The position numbers and the translations under genes were made by a program. DNA of 64,000 nucleotides, taken from NCBI GenBank assembly GCA_035771165.1, contig JAWNZC010000177.1, positions 186,001 through 250,000 of the forward strand, written 5' to 3'. Below the pieces are notes generated by a model. That model did not search any database, was not told the DNA's origin, and was given only the letters and a program-made list of their open reading frames with translations. Source of the stretch: Paragorgia papillata (Eukaryota > Cnidaria > Anthozoa > Scleralcyonacea > Coralliidae). This document shows, in pieces, positions 34,342 through 43,607 of the stretch; positions within the stretch are counted from its first letter, which is position 1; every line of letters begins with the position of its first letter.

Positions 34342-35224
34342 GCTGCTGCTTCTGTGCTTTCCTCTCTTCCTCCTCTTCTTCCTCCTGCTCTCCTTTCTCT
34401 TACTCTTTCATCTCCTCTTCTTTCTCCTTCTCTTCCTTCTCTTCTTTTCCCTTTTTCTCCTTCTCCTCTTCCTCCTCCTTCTCTTTCTCTTTCTCCTCCT
34501 CTTTCTTCTCTTTCTCCTCCTCTTTCTCCTCCTCTTTCTCCTTCCTTTCTCCTTCTCCTCCTCTTTCTTCTCCTTCTCCTTCTCCTCTTTCTCCTCCTTC
34601 TCTTTCTCCTTCTTCTCTTTCTCCTCCTTCTCTTTCTCCTTCTTCTCTTTCTCCTCCTTCTCTTTCTCCTCCTTCTGTTCTATCTCATTATTCTACACGT
34701 AGCTTCTTAAAATTAAATAAACTAATTTCATTCAGAAAGCGCAAGAGTTGAAGGAGCGTGCAGGCAATTTGACCATTCCCGACGACTCAGTGTATGATGA
34801 AAGCATCAAAGCAGAGAAGAAACTTGGAAGTTACGAAGGCCAGGCGAACAAAGACGAGAAAGTGGTGAAAACTGCAACGAAAATGGCGAACGAGTCGAAG
34901 GAGACAGCTGAGTCTGTGATGGAAAGTATAGTAGATGCACGAAATGGAATTGCTGAACTGTCTTCATTGATAAGTGATCTTCCAGACCTTGATTACGCTA
35001 AACTGGAAGAACTTGAAAATCGCACGAAACAACATGTTGAACAGGATGGGTATTACGAGGTCAAAGTGAATGAAATTCGACTAAAGGAGAAAAAAATCCT
35101 GGAAGATATTAAGCGATATACAATCGACTTGAGCGAGCTTGAGAAAGCTTTGGCAGATATTGAACGAAATAGAAAGATTTTGCCGAGAGAATGCACGAAA
35201 GATAAGCAAATATCAGAGGGATAA
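19544..35224 (+). CDS. LAMC1: Laminin subunit gamma (gamma-1 type), complete, 15 exons
   Basis: This is the gamma chain of the basement-membrane laminin heterotrimer. Exons: 19544-20594, 25460-25769, 26921-27195, 27328-27579, 27752-28082, 28595-28830, 29136-29387, 30036-30350, 30766-30903, 31059-31185, 31565-31913, 32472-32778, 33409-33662, 34022-34222, 34736-35224; 1,628 residues (human gamma-1 about 1,609). Order: signal peptide (1 to about 20); laminin N-terminal domain in exon 1 (PIRCVPEFVNAAF, WWQSDT, IPYQYYSRSC, LNTFGDE); LE modules 1-4; an L4 domain splitting LE5 (about 520-720, exons 3-5); LE6-11; and CPPCFDEL starting the coiled coil at about 1054. LE8 carries NIDTNAV (851-857), the nidogen-binding loop. 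Residues 1100-1628 are heptad-rich, ending ILPREC plus nine residues; this Cys would bond the beta chain. The gene is LAMC1-like, not provably one-to-one with it. Most introns are swollen by simple repeats. Confidence 0.95.
22526..23331. repeat. 33-bp minisatellite grown inside a palindromic element
   Basis: The left edge has GGCAGTACTCTAACCTTACT ... TAAGGTTAGATATACTGCCG and then AAACAGAGAACG, matching the palindromic family at 9613-9809 and 30419-30662. Next come four to five copies of a 16-base unit (GAGCGAAGGCCCTTTC) at about 22596-22672. About 19-20 near-identical 33-base units follow (CGTCAGAGAGAAACGTTTCG + AGCGAAGGTCCTT), up to 23316. Units differ mainly at one T/C site (GGTCC / GGCCC). 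Because 33 is divisible by three, the minus strand shows a 254-codon frame repeating SLETFLSDEGP, which I regard as an artefact. Confidence 0.9.
23508..23630. repeat. Dispersed repeat, inverted copy in laminin intron 1
   Basis: GTAGAGTGCTTCGTAGGCAG ... TTTGGATAGAGCAAAGTGAA ... CGAAATACTGA ... GCCCTTCATCAGAGTAAAA is the reverse orientation of the family seen at 3060-3176 and 10428-10552. Confidence 0.6.
25833..25905. repeat. (ATC)n microsatellite
   Basis: About 24 uninterrupted ATC/TCA triplets in laminin intron 2, starting about 63 bases after the donor. Confidence 0.97.
25906..26860. repeat. 0.95-kb polypyrimidine tract (TTTCTCCTCC-type)
   Basis: Almost every base on the plus strand is C or T, built from TTTCTCC and CTCCTC blocks. 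Together with the ATC run it fills most of intron 2. Long mirror-like pyrimidine tracts can form triplex DNA. The exon 2 reading frame stays open through the whole tract, so the apparent 515-codon ORF is exon 2 plus retained intron. Confidence 0.95.
27586..27704. repeat. (CCTT)n microsatellite
   Basis: About 29 copies of CTTC/CCTT in laminin intron 4, starting within ten bases of the exon 4 donor (GTGAGGACAG). Confidence 0.97.
28083..28515. repeat. GTAGGTGG/GTGGGTGA minisatellite
   Basis: A 430-base run of four-base units GTAG, GTGG, GTGA and GCGA begins at the exon 5 donor itself (GTGAGGGGGTGGG). It contains dozens of GGTGAG/GGTAGG strings that look like splice donors. Read on the minus strand it gives Thr/Pro/His frames of no significance. 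Confidence 0.95.
29431..29945. repeat. Four tandem copies of a unit of about 130 bp
   Basis: Units begin at about 29432, 29571, 29700 and 29829 (period 129-139 bases). Each runs CATTGCTGCCTAGGATGTCT ... TCTTTGATGAGTAAAATCAT ... TGACTAGCTCAGGCAGGAA ... GGTTAATCACTTGTTAACT. Single diverged copies of the same sequence occur at about 2590-2660, 12690-12765, 24390-24500, 25265-25345, 37336-37385 (inverted) and 57770-57860. The tandem array in laminin intron 7 is therefore a local expansion of a dispersed repeat. Confidence 0.8.
30419..30662. mobile_element. Palindromic element of the GCCGAAACAGAGAACG family, copy 3
   Basis: The ends CGAAATATAGTAAGGTT and AACCTTGCTATATTTCG are inverted. The arms continue through CGAAACAGAGAACGTAGGAG ... 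CAAAGGCCCTTCATCAGAGA ... AACGTAAAGAGTGTAAA to a short loop around 30530-30545. Each arm is about 110 bases with few mismatches. The arm contains one copy of the 33-base unit that is amplified at 22.6-23.3 kb. It lies in laminin intron 8. Confidence 0.85.
31190..31440. repeat. (GTTT)n and (GTTC)n compound microsatellite
   Basis: Alternating blocks of TTTG and TTCG repeats in laminin intron 10, beginning about six bases after the exon 10 donor. The switches between T and C at one position happen in blocks, which suggests slippage after single substitutions. Confidence 0.97.
32050..32390. repeat. (CTCAC)n pentanucleotide repeat
   Basis: About 340 bases of CCTCA/CTCAC units with some variants (CATCT, CCTTA) in laminin intron 11. 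Confidence 0.95.
32812..33285. repeat. (CAA)n / (CAG)n trinucleotide repeat
   Basis: About 470 bases of AAC/CAA triplets with interspersed CAG, TAG and AAT in laminin intron 12, starting some 35 bases after the donor. The 150-200-codon poly-Asn, poly-Thr, poly-Leu and poly-Val frames on both strands are artefacts. Confidence 0.97.
33745..33995. repeat. Dispersed repeat shared with ZGPAT intron 11 (this copy inverted)
   Basis: Blocks TTTAAATCTGATAAAACGAG, CCATTTGGTAAGTTCATTGG, TTTTGAATAACGTTGTCTAA, GAAAATCAAAGCTAAAGTTT and TTTGTGTTTTCCTCATGAAT occur here. Their complements occur in reverse order at 39425-39640. Neither copy has an ORF. Confidence 0.75.
34291..34690. repeat. (GTT)n plus polypyrimidine tract in laminin intron 14
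   Basis: About 16 TTG/GTT triplets (34291-34343) are followed by some 330 bases of TTTCTCCTCC-type pyrimidine sequence, compositionally like the tract in intron 2. Confidence 0.95.
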
Positions 35225-36159
35225 TAGAAATACGACATATCCCTCTATGCTTTCTATATCTCTCTCTTTGTATCATAATAGCGTTCAATGAATGGCTCGC
35301 ATGTCCAAATAAGAGAGTTTTTGTAATGTCTTTTTCAACATATATCCAAAATGAATAACGTCTCGAACTAGTAATGTTGAATTGCAAACAATTATTATGG
35401 CTTCTAGGTATACATTAGTTTTTATTTGTCCTTATTTAACAGGCTTTGGTTTGTTTTTAATTAAACGTTATATGTTAGAAATTGTCTCTGGCTGTATTTA
35501 TCTTAAATTTGTTTCCGCTGTCACTTTACTTCACCTCACGTCGCTTCACTTTCACTTGACTTGACTTGAGCTGACTTGAGCTGAGCTGATTTGAGTTGAG
35601 TTGAGCTGAGTTGAACTGAGCTGAGCTGAGCTGAGCTGACTTGAGCTGAGCTGAGTTGACTTGAGCTGAGTTGACTTGAGCTGAGCTGACTTGAGCTGAG
35701 CTGAGCTGACTTGAGCTGAGCTGACTTGAGCTGAGCTGAGCTGACTTGAGTTGAGCACACCTCACCCTCACCTTTCTATTTTTTAGGAGTTCAGAATTAT
35801 TTTATGACTCAGTGAAGGTAAAAATCGATTTTTTTAAAAACCTTATTTTAAATAAATTTAGCCAACGAGAGAGCACAGACTCCGTCTGGTTGACTTCATC
35901 TCGGTCACTGATTGGCCCAGCTGGCCTGCTGTCTCTTCAGACCCCCGCTGTTCCATGGGTAATGCATATGACAATTTCTCTGAAACCGCGAGAGCCTGGG
36001 CCTAGGAGGTGAGCTCTCCGCGTGTGGTGTGGAGACTGGGGAGGAAATTGTGCTATGTAGCAATTTACATGAAGTATTTGCAAATGAAAGCAAGTTGGAA
36101 AAGGAGATGAAAATGGAAGAATTGACTGAATTGTCCTGTTGTTAATAAGTGAAAGAATT
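35225..36159. other. Laminin 3' region and upstream region of ZGPAT
   Basis: The interval holds the laminin 3' UTR and the ZGPAT 5' region. A TGAGC/TGACT pentamer repeat fills 35545-35758 (units CTGAG, TTGAG, CTGACTTGAG). A segment with GACTCCGTCTGGTTGACTTC ... TGATTGGCCCAGCTGG at 35876-35925 contains an inverted CCAAT box (ATTGG), so the ZGPAT promoter may lie there. No extra gene is seen. Confidence 0.55.
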
Positions 36160-39100
36160 ATGGACGAAAATGAATTAGAAGGCGCTGTAATTCAATACAA
36201 ACAACAAGTGAGTCTTTAATGTTTGTATTAGTTTATATTAATAGTGGATAAAATGAATATATACTTCAAAAATGATAAAATACTTGTTTAAAAAGACTTC
36301 ATTTGTGAGTTATCCAACGTCAGTTATAGAATATATATGTACTAAGAAAAATATATCAACAATTGTCTACATAATATACTGTATACTTTATATTTATTAC
36401 TTAACAAAAACATGCCTGAATACCAGTTGACAGTTTATATACTATAGTTACAAAAATATTGTATGTTTTTTGTATCTTTAATTAGCTTGGCCAAGTTGAA
36501 GCTGTATTGCAAAGCAGTGACACTAATAATGATTTGGATGATTTGATTAAGTTAAAAGATGATTTGATTGAGCTCATAAAAACAACAGAAGGTAGAATAC
36601 TTATGAACAAATATATAATAATTGTTTTTTTAAATTTAATTCTATTCTATTTTATTTTAATTTGTTTTTATTTAGAGCCTCCTTCATGTATGTAAAGTAA
36701 AAAAAAATCCACTTTTTAGATTTTAATTATAATTAGTATTTCTATAATATTTATTAGAAAGCTTACTTTGTCTAAAGAAAAGCAAATTACTTCAACTTTT
36801 GGACCAATTTGATGAAGATAATAGTGAAACTGAGGTACAATAATGTTTATAATAACATTACATTTTCTGCCTGGTGAGTAGGGATGTTTGGTATGAGAAA
36901 TTTCCAGTATCGGTATACCGGTAAAATTATACCGGTATACTGGTTTTTGGGCCTTGTGCAAAGTTGCATTTTATTGGATCTACAGAACCATGAAAAAATC
37001 CCAAACTATTGAACCTACTGGCGAGTGTCTTGCCAATAAACTTCACTTTATATAATTGTTAATGAATGGTTACCAGTAAACATACATTTGGGTGGAATAT
37101 TGTATTTTTTTATTTCTCTAATTCAGACTGGTGAAAATGAAGCTTGTGGTGAAGAGAGTGGTACTTTGGATGGTGATTTAGAAAGATCAGACACTGCATG
37201 TTCTACTTTGTCTTCTGTAAAAGAAATAGAAGATTCAATAACTGGTACCCAGTGTCAAGCACCTTACACTTTTGTAAGCTTTGCAGTCTCTTTATTTAAA
37301 TATATGATTTTTGGCATTTCTACAAATGCCAAATAATTCTACTCATCAAGGGGAGAACCCTCAACAAACTTAGGCAGCAATGGTTTAAAAACCAAATAAA
37401 TTATTCTTTTTTTTCTATTTATTTTGCTAGGATTGGGGTGTTACAGGTTATTTTAATGCTATGGTATTGAATGTGGAAGAACTAGATGAGGAGTCTGAAG
37501 AATTGAAGGTACACGTAAATTACAAAATAAATACACAAACACACCATGCACTTTCCTTGTGCACAAAAATAATATAATTAAGAGACAGCCACAAAGATTT
37601 TGGGTTTTGCTTGTACTCTTCTTCTGCATTTGCACCACACATACAGTACCAAGTCATAAAATTACTACAAGTAATTGGTTAGCAAATTATGTTATAATTA
37701 TATTATTATAATGTTGTTTCCAGGTGTGTGTTTTATTTACTAATCCAACACATAGATCTATGGTACCATGTCCATATTTTCTTGATGGTAAATGTCGGTT
37801 TGTTGATGATCAGTGCAGGTAAGAAGCAAATGGAAAGTTTAAAAGAATTCCACTATTTTTTCTTTACAGTACAGTAAGTTACATGTGAGTTTTACATGAA
37901 TCTATGTTTTTATGTTTTTGTAGATATTCTCATGGGTGTGTTGTAAATATGAGTGACTTAAAAGCATACAGTGATCCAGACTTTAGGTGCAGTAGACCAT
38001 GATCATTAGCATACAGTACCATGTGGAAATATTCAAACATTAGAGAAATTGCATACATGTAGTTGTCACTGACATTACTGTGTCACATAGTTTATATATG
38101 TATGATACCCATCAGTTGCAAGTGCAACTGTAATGAAGTACTGCATATGGTTGGGCTGGGTTATTTGGATGGGTGACCACCTCAGACTCATTATTTTAAT
38201 ATTTTTAGTTTATTGAAAGTTGGTGACAAATGTTTGGTGAAATACGAGGATGGAATCTGGTACAAATCAACCATATTGTAGGTATATAATAATAGCACTA
38301 TATTTTGTGTTGAAAAATATATCAGTTAGACCCTCATTCTCTAATAAACAGTCATCCACTTATAATTAACTACCAATTATGTTGTACCCCAGTATGTTTT
38401 ATCTTTCCTAGGTCTATGACACAAGAAACTGTCAGCATACATTATGATACATATAATATGGACAAATGTGTTAAATTAGAAGATATTCTTCCAATTACTG
38501 GTATAATAAATCAATAATCTATCTGTAATTAAAGTAAAGTACTGTTATTATTCTACACACTAATTGTTGATAGTGTTGTATCATAATTGTACACTGTCAG
38601 GTTTTATATTTTAAATTAAATTTTGTTTGCAATGATTCCTGTCTAGAAGTAGATGAATCTGAGTCTTCTGATAGTGAAAGTGAAACAAAGAATGAAGATG
38701 ACAATGATATTGAGGATAAAGTTATTGCAGAATTCTGCCCAAGTAATCCAGGAAGAAGTTATGGAATTTTAGGAGATTGGGAAAAACATACAAAAGTAAG
38801 AGTTGCTAGTTGTTCATTTGTTCCTCTTTTGTGTACTGTATAACAACTGTATGTTATAGCTATATTTACTAACTTTATTAAAATTATGTTTTCTTAACAG
38901 GGAATTGCATCAAAACTTATGGCAAAAATGGGATATGTTGTTGGGTAATTTCTTCTTTAATTTGTGAAATTTAGCCTCAGTGTTTATGTAGCTCTTTTAA
39001 AACAAATTTTGGAACAAAAACTACATTTGCACTTGTTTGTAAGCAGTAAGATATATATATATAAACCAGATTTTGTTGTGTATAGCTCGAAGAGTGCTCA

Positions 39101-39346
39101 ATACTTTTTGGTAGAGTGGATATATTTAAACTAAATAAAGTAAACTAACAGTCCAATAAACTAATGGATTCCACTTTTGCCTGAAGATTGCCTACGGGCA
39201 TGAAACTTTAAGTAGCAATGTATATTCAGTTTTAAGTGAATATCAATAAATAAATATATATATATTGATATTAGGTGTTTACTCCGAGTGACGAACCATA
39301 CCGAGTAAACACCTAATATCATTATTCTCCACCCAAGTTCACTGTC

Positions 39347-39383
<37 letters not shown>

Positions 39384-40932
39384 ATATATAGAACAGCGAA
39401 ACACGTGTCTGTAGATTGAACTATATATATATTTAAAAAACTCATTAATAATTCATGAGGAAAACACAAAGAAAAATCATAACCGTATCGTGGTTTTATA
39501 TCTGATAAAATTTTCTCCTGATTTACATAAACTTTAGCTTTGATTTTCTCGCCTTAGACAACGTTATTTTTCAAAATTACTACGCCAACAAACTTACCAA
39601 ATGGTGATCGTTTTTTAAGCCATTCAAAACACTCGCAGAACGTGTTTTAAATAGTACATAATATATATATATACCACATTTTAGAAATGGGTTAGGGAAA
39701 AATCAAGATGGAAGAGTTGAACCAGTTGAAATAATTCTTTTACCTACAGGTTAGTGGATATTTTATTATCAACACGACATCAAGTTGTTTATAATTTTTA
39801 GCCCTAGAGGTGCACCATTTGTGACGTAAATTAAAGGCTGAGTAAAAATAATTACTTCAACTTTACTTTTGTCTCTTTTTTAATTTAGGCAAGTCACTAG
39901 ATGCATGTGCAGAACTAAGAGAAAAGAAAAAGCTAAAACAGCCATTTAAGAGGAAAAATTCTAAAGGAAATAAAAACACAAAAGTTGCTGGAAGTCAGGT
40001 AAAATCTTAATTTATGTTACACTGTAAACCAAACCCGGGGTATCTTAAGGTCTCTATACTGTCAGTTTCTTTTTGTTTTGAAAAATAGGTTCCAGTTCAA
40101 AATGTCTTTGAATTCATCAACCATACACTTGGAGGTAGAAAAGGTAACATGCCACAATAAATAAATTTTGTCATTTTGATAACTAGATAACACAACTACA
40201 GACATATCACTTGGCACAACCCAAGCAAGTGTCTGGACATAGTTTCATGGACCCAAGAGGGGTACTCCCATTTTATCAGCTATACATGGGGACATGCTGT
40301 TTGTTTGTTTGTGTGGCTTCAATATGAAAAGTAAACACAGCTCCCAACTTGTGCACTTAATTTCAGGAAATTTGCAAGATTTAAAACATGACCAATTTAT
40401 TACTTTGGATCGAAGGAAGTCAGGAAAACAAAAAAGTGACACAAATTATAATATCGAGGTAATGTAACTTTGTGAAGGACAGCATGTTATCAACTGGTTC
40501 AATATTGTTGGTCAGGATTCCCACCATTTAGAGCACATGAAAGTCAAGGATATTTCCAGGACTTTCAAAAAAATGTAAAGTTTATTAGTTGTATAGAATT
40601 TTATGATAGCCTATTATAAATAATTATTATTGTTGTTGTTAGTTATTTAAACTAGAAGAGGAGAAGAAAAAAATTCAAAAACAGATTACAAAACAAAAGG
40701 ATTCATTATCCAGGAATAGTGGAAAGTAGGTATTAATCCCAATAGATACAATTGACTTTGCTGTGGTGGTAATACTGCAAGTTTTCATTTTAGGGGTTCT
40801 GCTATTGTTGAACATGCCAAACATAAAATGGCTAGTATGCAACAGAAACTTCACCAACTCGAAGAGCAGGAAAAACAGATTAAACAAAAGATTTACCAAA
40901 ACAATGAACATAAGAAGCTGACTGTGTTTTAA
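36160..40932 (+). CDS. ZGPAT: ZGPAT, CCCH zinc finger and G-patch protein (complete, 17 exons)
   Basis: Human ZGPAT (ZIP) is a nuclear repressor that recruits NuRD. Exons: 36160-36207, 36486-36591, 36758-36834, 37127-37273, 37431-37508, 37724-37818, 37924-37986, 38209-38277, 38412-38500, 38647-38795, 38901-38944, 39685-39749, 39889-39998, 40089-40143, 40367-40458, 40643-40725, 40794-40932; 502 residues (human 531). [17 protein letters not shown] resembles the human start. The CCCH finger uses C168, C176, C183 and H187, split by an intron after C183. A Tudor-like segment follows ([16 protein letters not shown]), then a Ser/Asp/Glu-rich linker and the G-patch at about 308-345 ([20 protein letters not shown]). 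[15 protein letters not shown] and a C-terminal coiled coil ending HKKLTVF complete it. A mini-exon at 36676-36687 was considered, but it would create a stop. Confidence 0.94.
39240..39400. repeat. Hairpin and (AT)n repeat in ZGPAT intron 11
   Basis: GATATTAGGTGTTTACTC (39266-39283) pairs with GAGTAAACACCTAATATC (39302-39319). An (AT)n run follows at 39349-39379. The loop reads CGAGTGACGAACCATACC. Its complement, GGTTCGTCACTCGGAGTA, reappears at 50628-50645. Confidence 0.8.
39425..39640. repeat. Dispersed repeat shared with laminin intron 13
   Basis: It is the opposite-orientation counterpart of 33745-33995, sharing GAGGAAAACACAAAG, ACTTTAGCTTTGATTTTCTC, TAGACAACGTTATTTTTCAA and CAAACTTACCAAATGG. 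Confidence 0.75.
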
Positions 40933-43607
40933 ATTTAACATTGGTGATTTTACATCTTGTAATTTGTGGACTTTCCAGGTGTGTATTTTTCTCGAAGAAT
41001 TACAAGGATTTTGAAGACAATCATACTGTAATAAATGTACAAAAATGGTTTACCAGCAATAATTTTTAAAATACTAATTTCAATTAGAAACTTAACTCAT
41101 TGCATAGTTAGTAATTAATACTGGAAGTCCTGGAATTTCAGGATGGAAGGGTGAACTAATTTATAGATAATTTTCCTGCTCTGTGGTACAGGGGCTGAGT
41201 GAACTAAAAAGGGGTGGTTTGATGGGGTTCTCCCCACCGTTCTCCCATGGTGTAAAAGTGGTAAACAGTCCAATCTCTGGTAAAAAGGTTTGACTTGGTA
41301 AAACCAAAAAATTTACAGTTCTGCAGACAGATTTCAACAACAAAACCTTGCACAAACAATATTGATTTTAAAAATATTTTATTTCTTTGTAAAGCATACA
41401 GTTTAAAAACTATACATAGTAAACTATAGGTAGACATGCAAATGCATTTAGTTTTTGTATAAACAATTATTGGCAATTGCCCCAAAAGCTTATCAAGGGA
41501 GCTTTTGCCTTATTGATTTTACAAAAATCAAAACAAAGATAAACATAAGACAAGCAGACGGACAAAAAATATAACAGAGCAAAGATGGTCAAATGCAGCC
41601 ACATGTAAAACGACCTGAATCGACTATGAAATTTTGGACACTCAAGAACAAATGTACATTAATTTGAAAGGAACAAATGAAATTCCATTAAGGAACCATT
41701 TGAGATGAGTCCTTTTGGTAGCATTTGACCACCCTGCACCAAGCAAGTGAGCAGCAGAGGTGAGCAAAGTATATAGATCACATATCAAATGCATTTAGTT
41801 GCTTGTCTTGAAATGATATTTCAACTTTATTCAACGAAGTCACTTGTTCATCTTCTTTGTCACTTATTTCACTAAAAGAACAACCTAGAAGTGAACAAAC
41901 ACTCGACAGTCCAATAAAAATTTTTTTCTGAGCTTTCACCATGAAGCTACTCCATGGGTAAGTCAAGTGTGACCATAATGGGCTATTTGACAACTTAATT
42001 TGATGTGAAGAATTTAAGCACAAATTTAATTGTAATCCCACGAGTTCATTCATCAAGGGTGGGGGGGGGGGGGGGGGGAGCAAGTTTTCCAGTATATTGT
42101 AATCCTACGAGTTTGTTCATTGTACTAGCAGTCATCATTTTGTTATTATAACCTGTTAGGCAAAGTATCAAGTCAGGTTCTTGAAATGGCTCCACTTGAA
42201 ACAGCAGTGTTTCTTTGCAGTTCACCACATTAAGTTTTGAGTTGTACAATCTCGTTCCCTGGTCAGCACCACCAACATTGCACTCTCAGGACAGGTGTTC
42301 TGGCCCGAAGGGTTATTTGAATGGGATTATCAAGGTATCACATAGTTACATATTTTAACTTACCTTTCCAAACTTCAGCCACCAAAGGTCCTCATCTTCA
42401 CTTAGACTCATCCTTATTAACCTCAGAAAACATATCTTACTGTACAACTTAAACACCTACTGGGTTCTCCCTATCAAAGCATACCTTCTTTAATTTAGTC
42501 GTGTGAAACTCACTATTTTCTTTGAAAGGTCAGTTCTTGTAAACTAATTTTGCCTTAGCTGTAGTCTTGAGATCTGCAAGCAGAACTTACTGATATAGCA
42601 GCTACAGTGATCCAGGATGACTGCTTTAACTTATTTACCCAGGACATATTCAGGCCAAACAAATTATTCAAAATATATACAATTTGAAGTCAAACATTCT
42701 ATCTTTTTTTTAAAATTGCTCAACTGATCTTTTTAACACAAAATAGCCGCTTCAAATTTTCATCAATTTGGATGCTCTTTTCCCTAGTCAAAAGAATATT
42801 TTTGAAATTATTGAACCTATTTTTTAAACAACTCAATATGGCAAGAGGAACTTTCCAAATAGATACTCCATTGACCACCACTGTCACAGTTGGATCCCAC
42901 AGCGAACAGCTCTGAAGATGGAAAATAACGATGTCAAGAGCCATGGCAACAAGCAAAGACTTTTCTGAGATAAGTGTTGCTTTAAAACCTATAATTTCTT
43001 GCTAGTGAGTTACTCCCTCCCCCCAAAAAAGAAATTATTTCTCAAAAAATAGAACTTTGGGCAAACTTAACTGTTGTGACTTTAATCAGTAATATAATAC
43101 AGTGTTTAATAAAAGAGGTAAACTAAAATTAGTGAGAAAGCAAGAATAAAATCTTAAAGATCAATATCCTTAAAACTCTTCAGTCTATCATCAGGGTTGT
43201 AAATCCATTCGGCCTAAGTCTGTCTTAGTTCTCCAACCACTTAATCTTGTCTGCTTCAATCATATTTCTTCAGGCTTAGCTATTGCATTGGACTAGTCTT
43301 GACTTAAACTCTTAACCAATGATTCAACAAGATAGAGCCTAGAACCCAAAGTATTAAAACAGTAAAAGCTTTTAGTGGGTCACTCATGTTTAATACAAAA
43401 CCTAAAAATAGCTATCACATATTAAATTCACTTAAGAAAAGCAAATAAGACATTTTTTGAACACAAAATGGCTAGATTAGAATACCTATCTATTTTCTAG
43501 AACCTTATTGGTAGCATACACCTGAGAATAACCATTGCCTAGTCTTATGGGGGTTAATAACAGCTAGGTATTATAATCCAAACAAACTCACCAGTTAAAA
43601 AAGTTTT
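40933..43607. other. Convergent intergenic region: 3' ends of ZGPAT and the hnRNP gene
   Basis: Both flanking genes point into this 2.7-kb interval, so it contains two 3' UTRs; that of the minus-strand hnRNP gene may be long. A run of about 18 G lies at 42060-42078. No ORF has a recognisable domain or credible length. Short ORFs such as 41778-42083 (minus) cross the poly-G tract and are not accepted. Confidence 0.5.

Noticed and set aside
36676..36687. Mini-exon in ZGPAT between exons 2 and 3
   Set aside because: It has splice-like edges, but joining it to the next exon creates a TAA stop. Direct joining of exon 2 to 36758 gives the conserved sequence.
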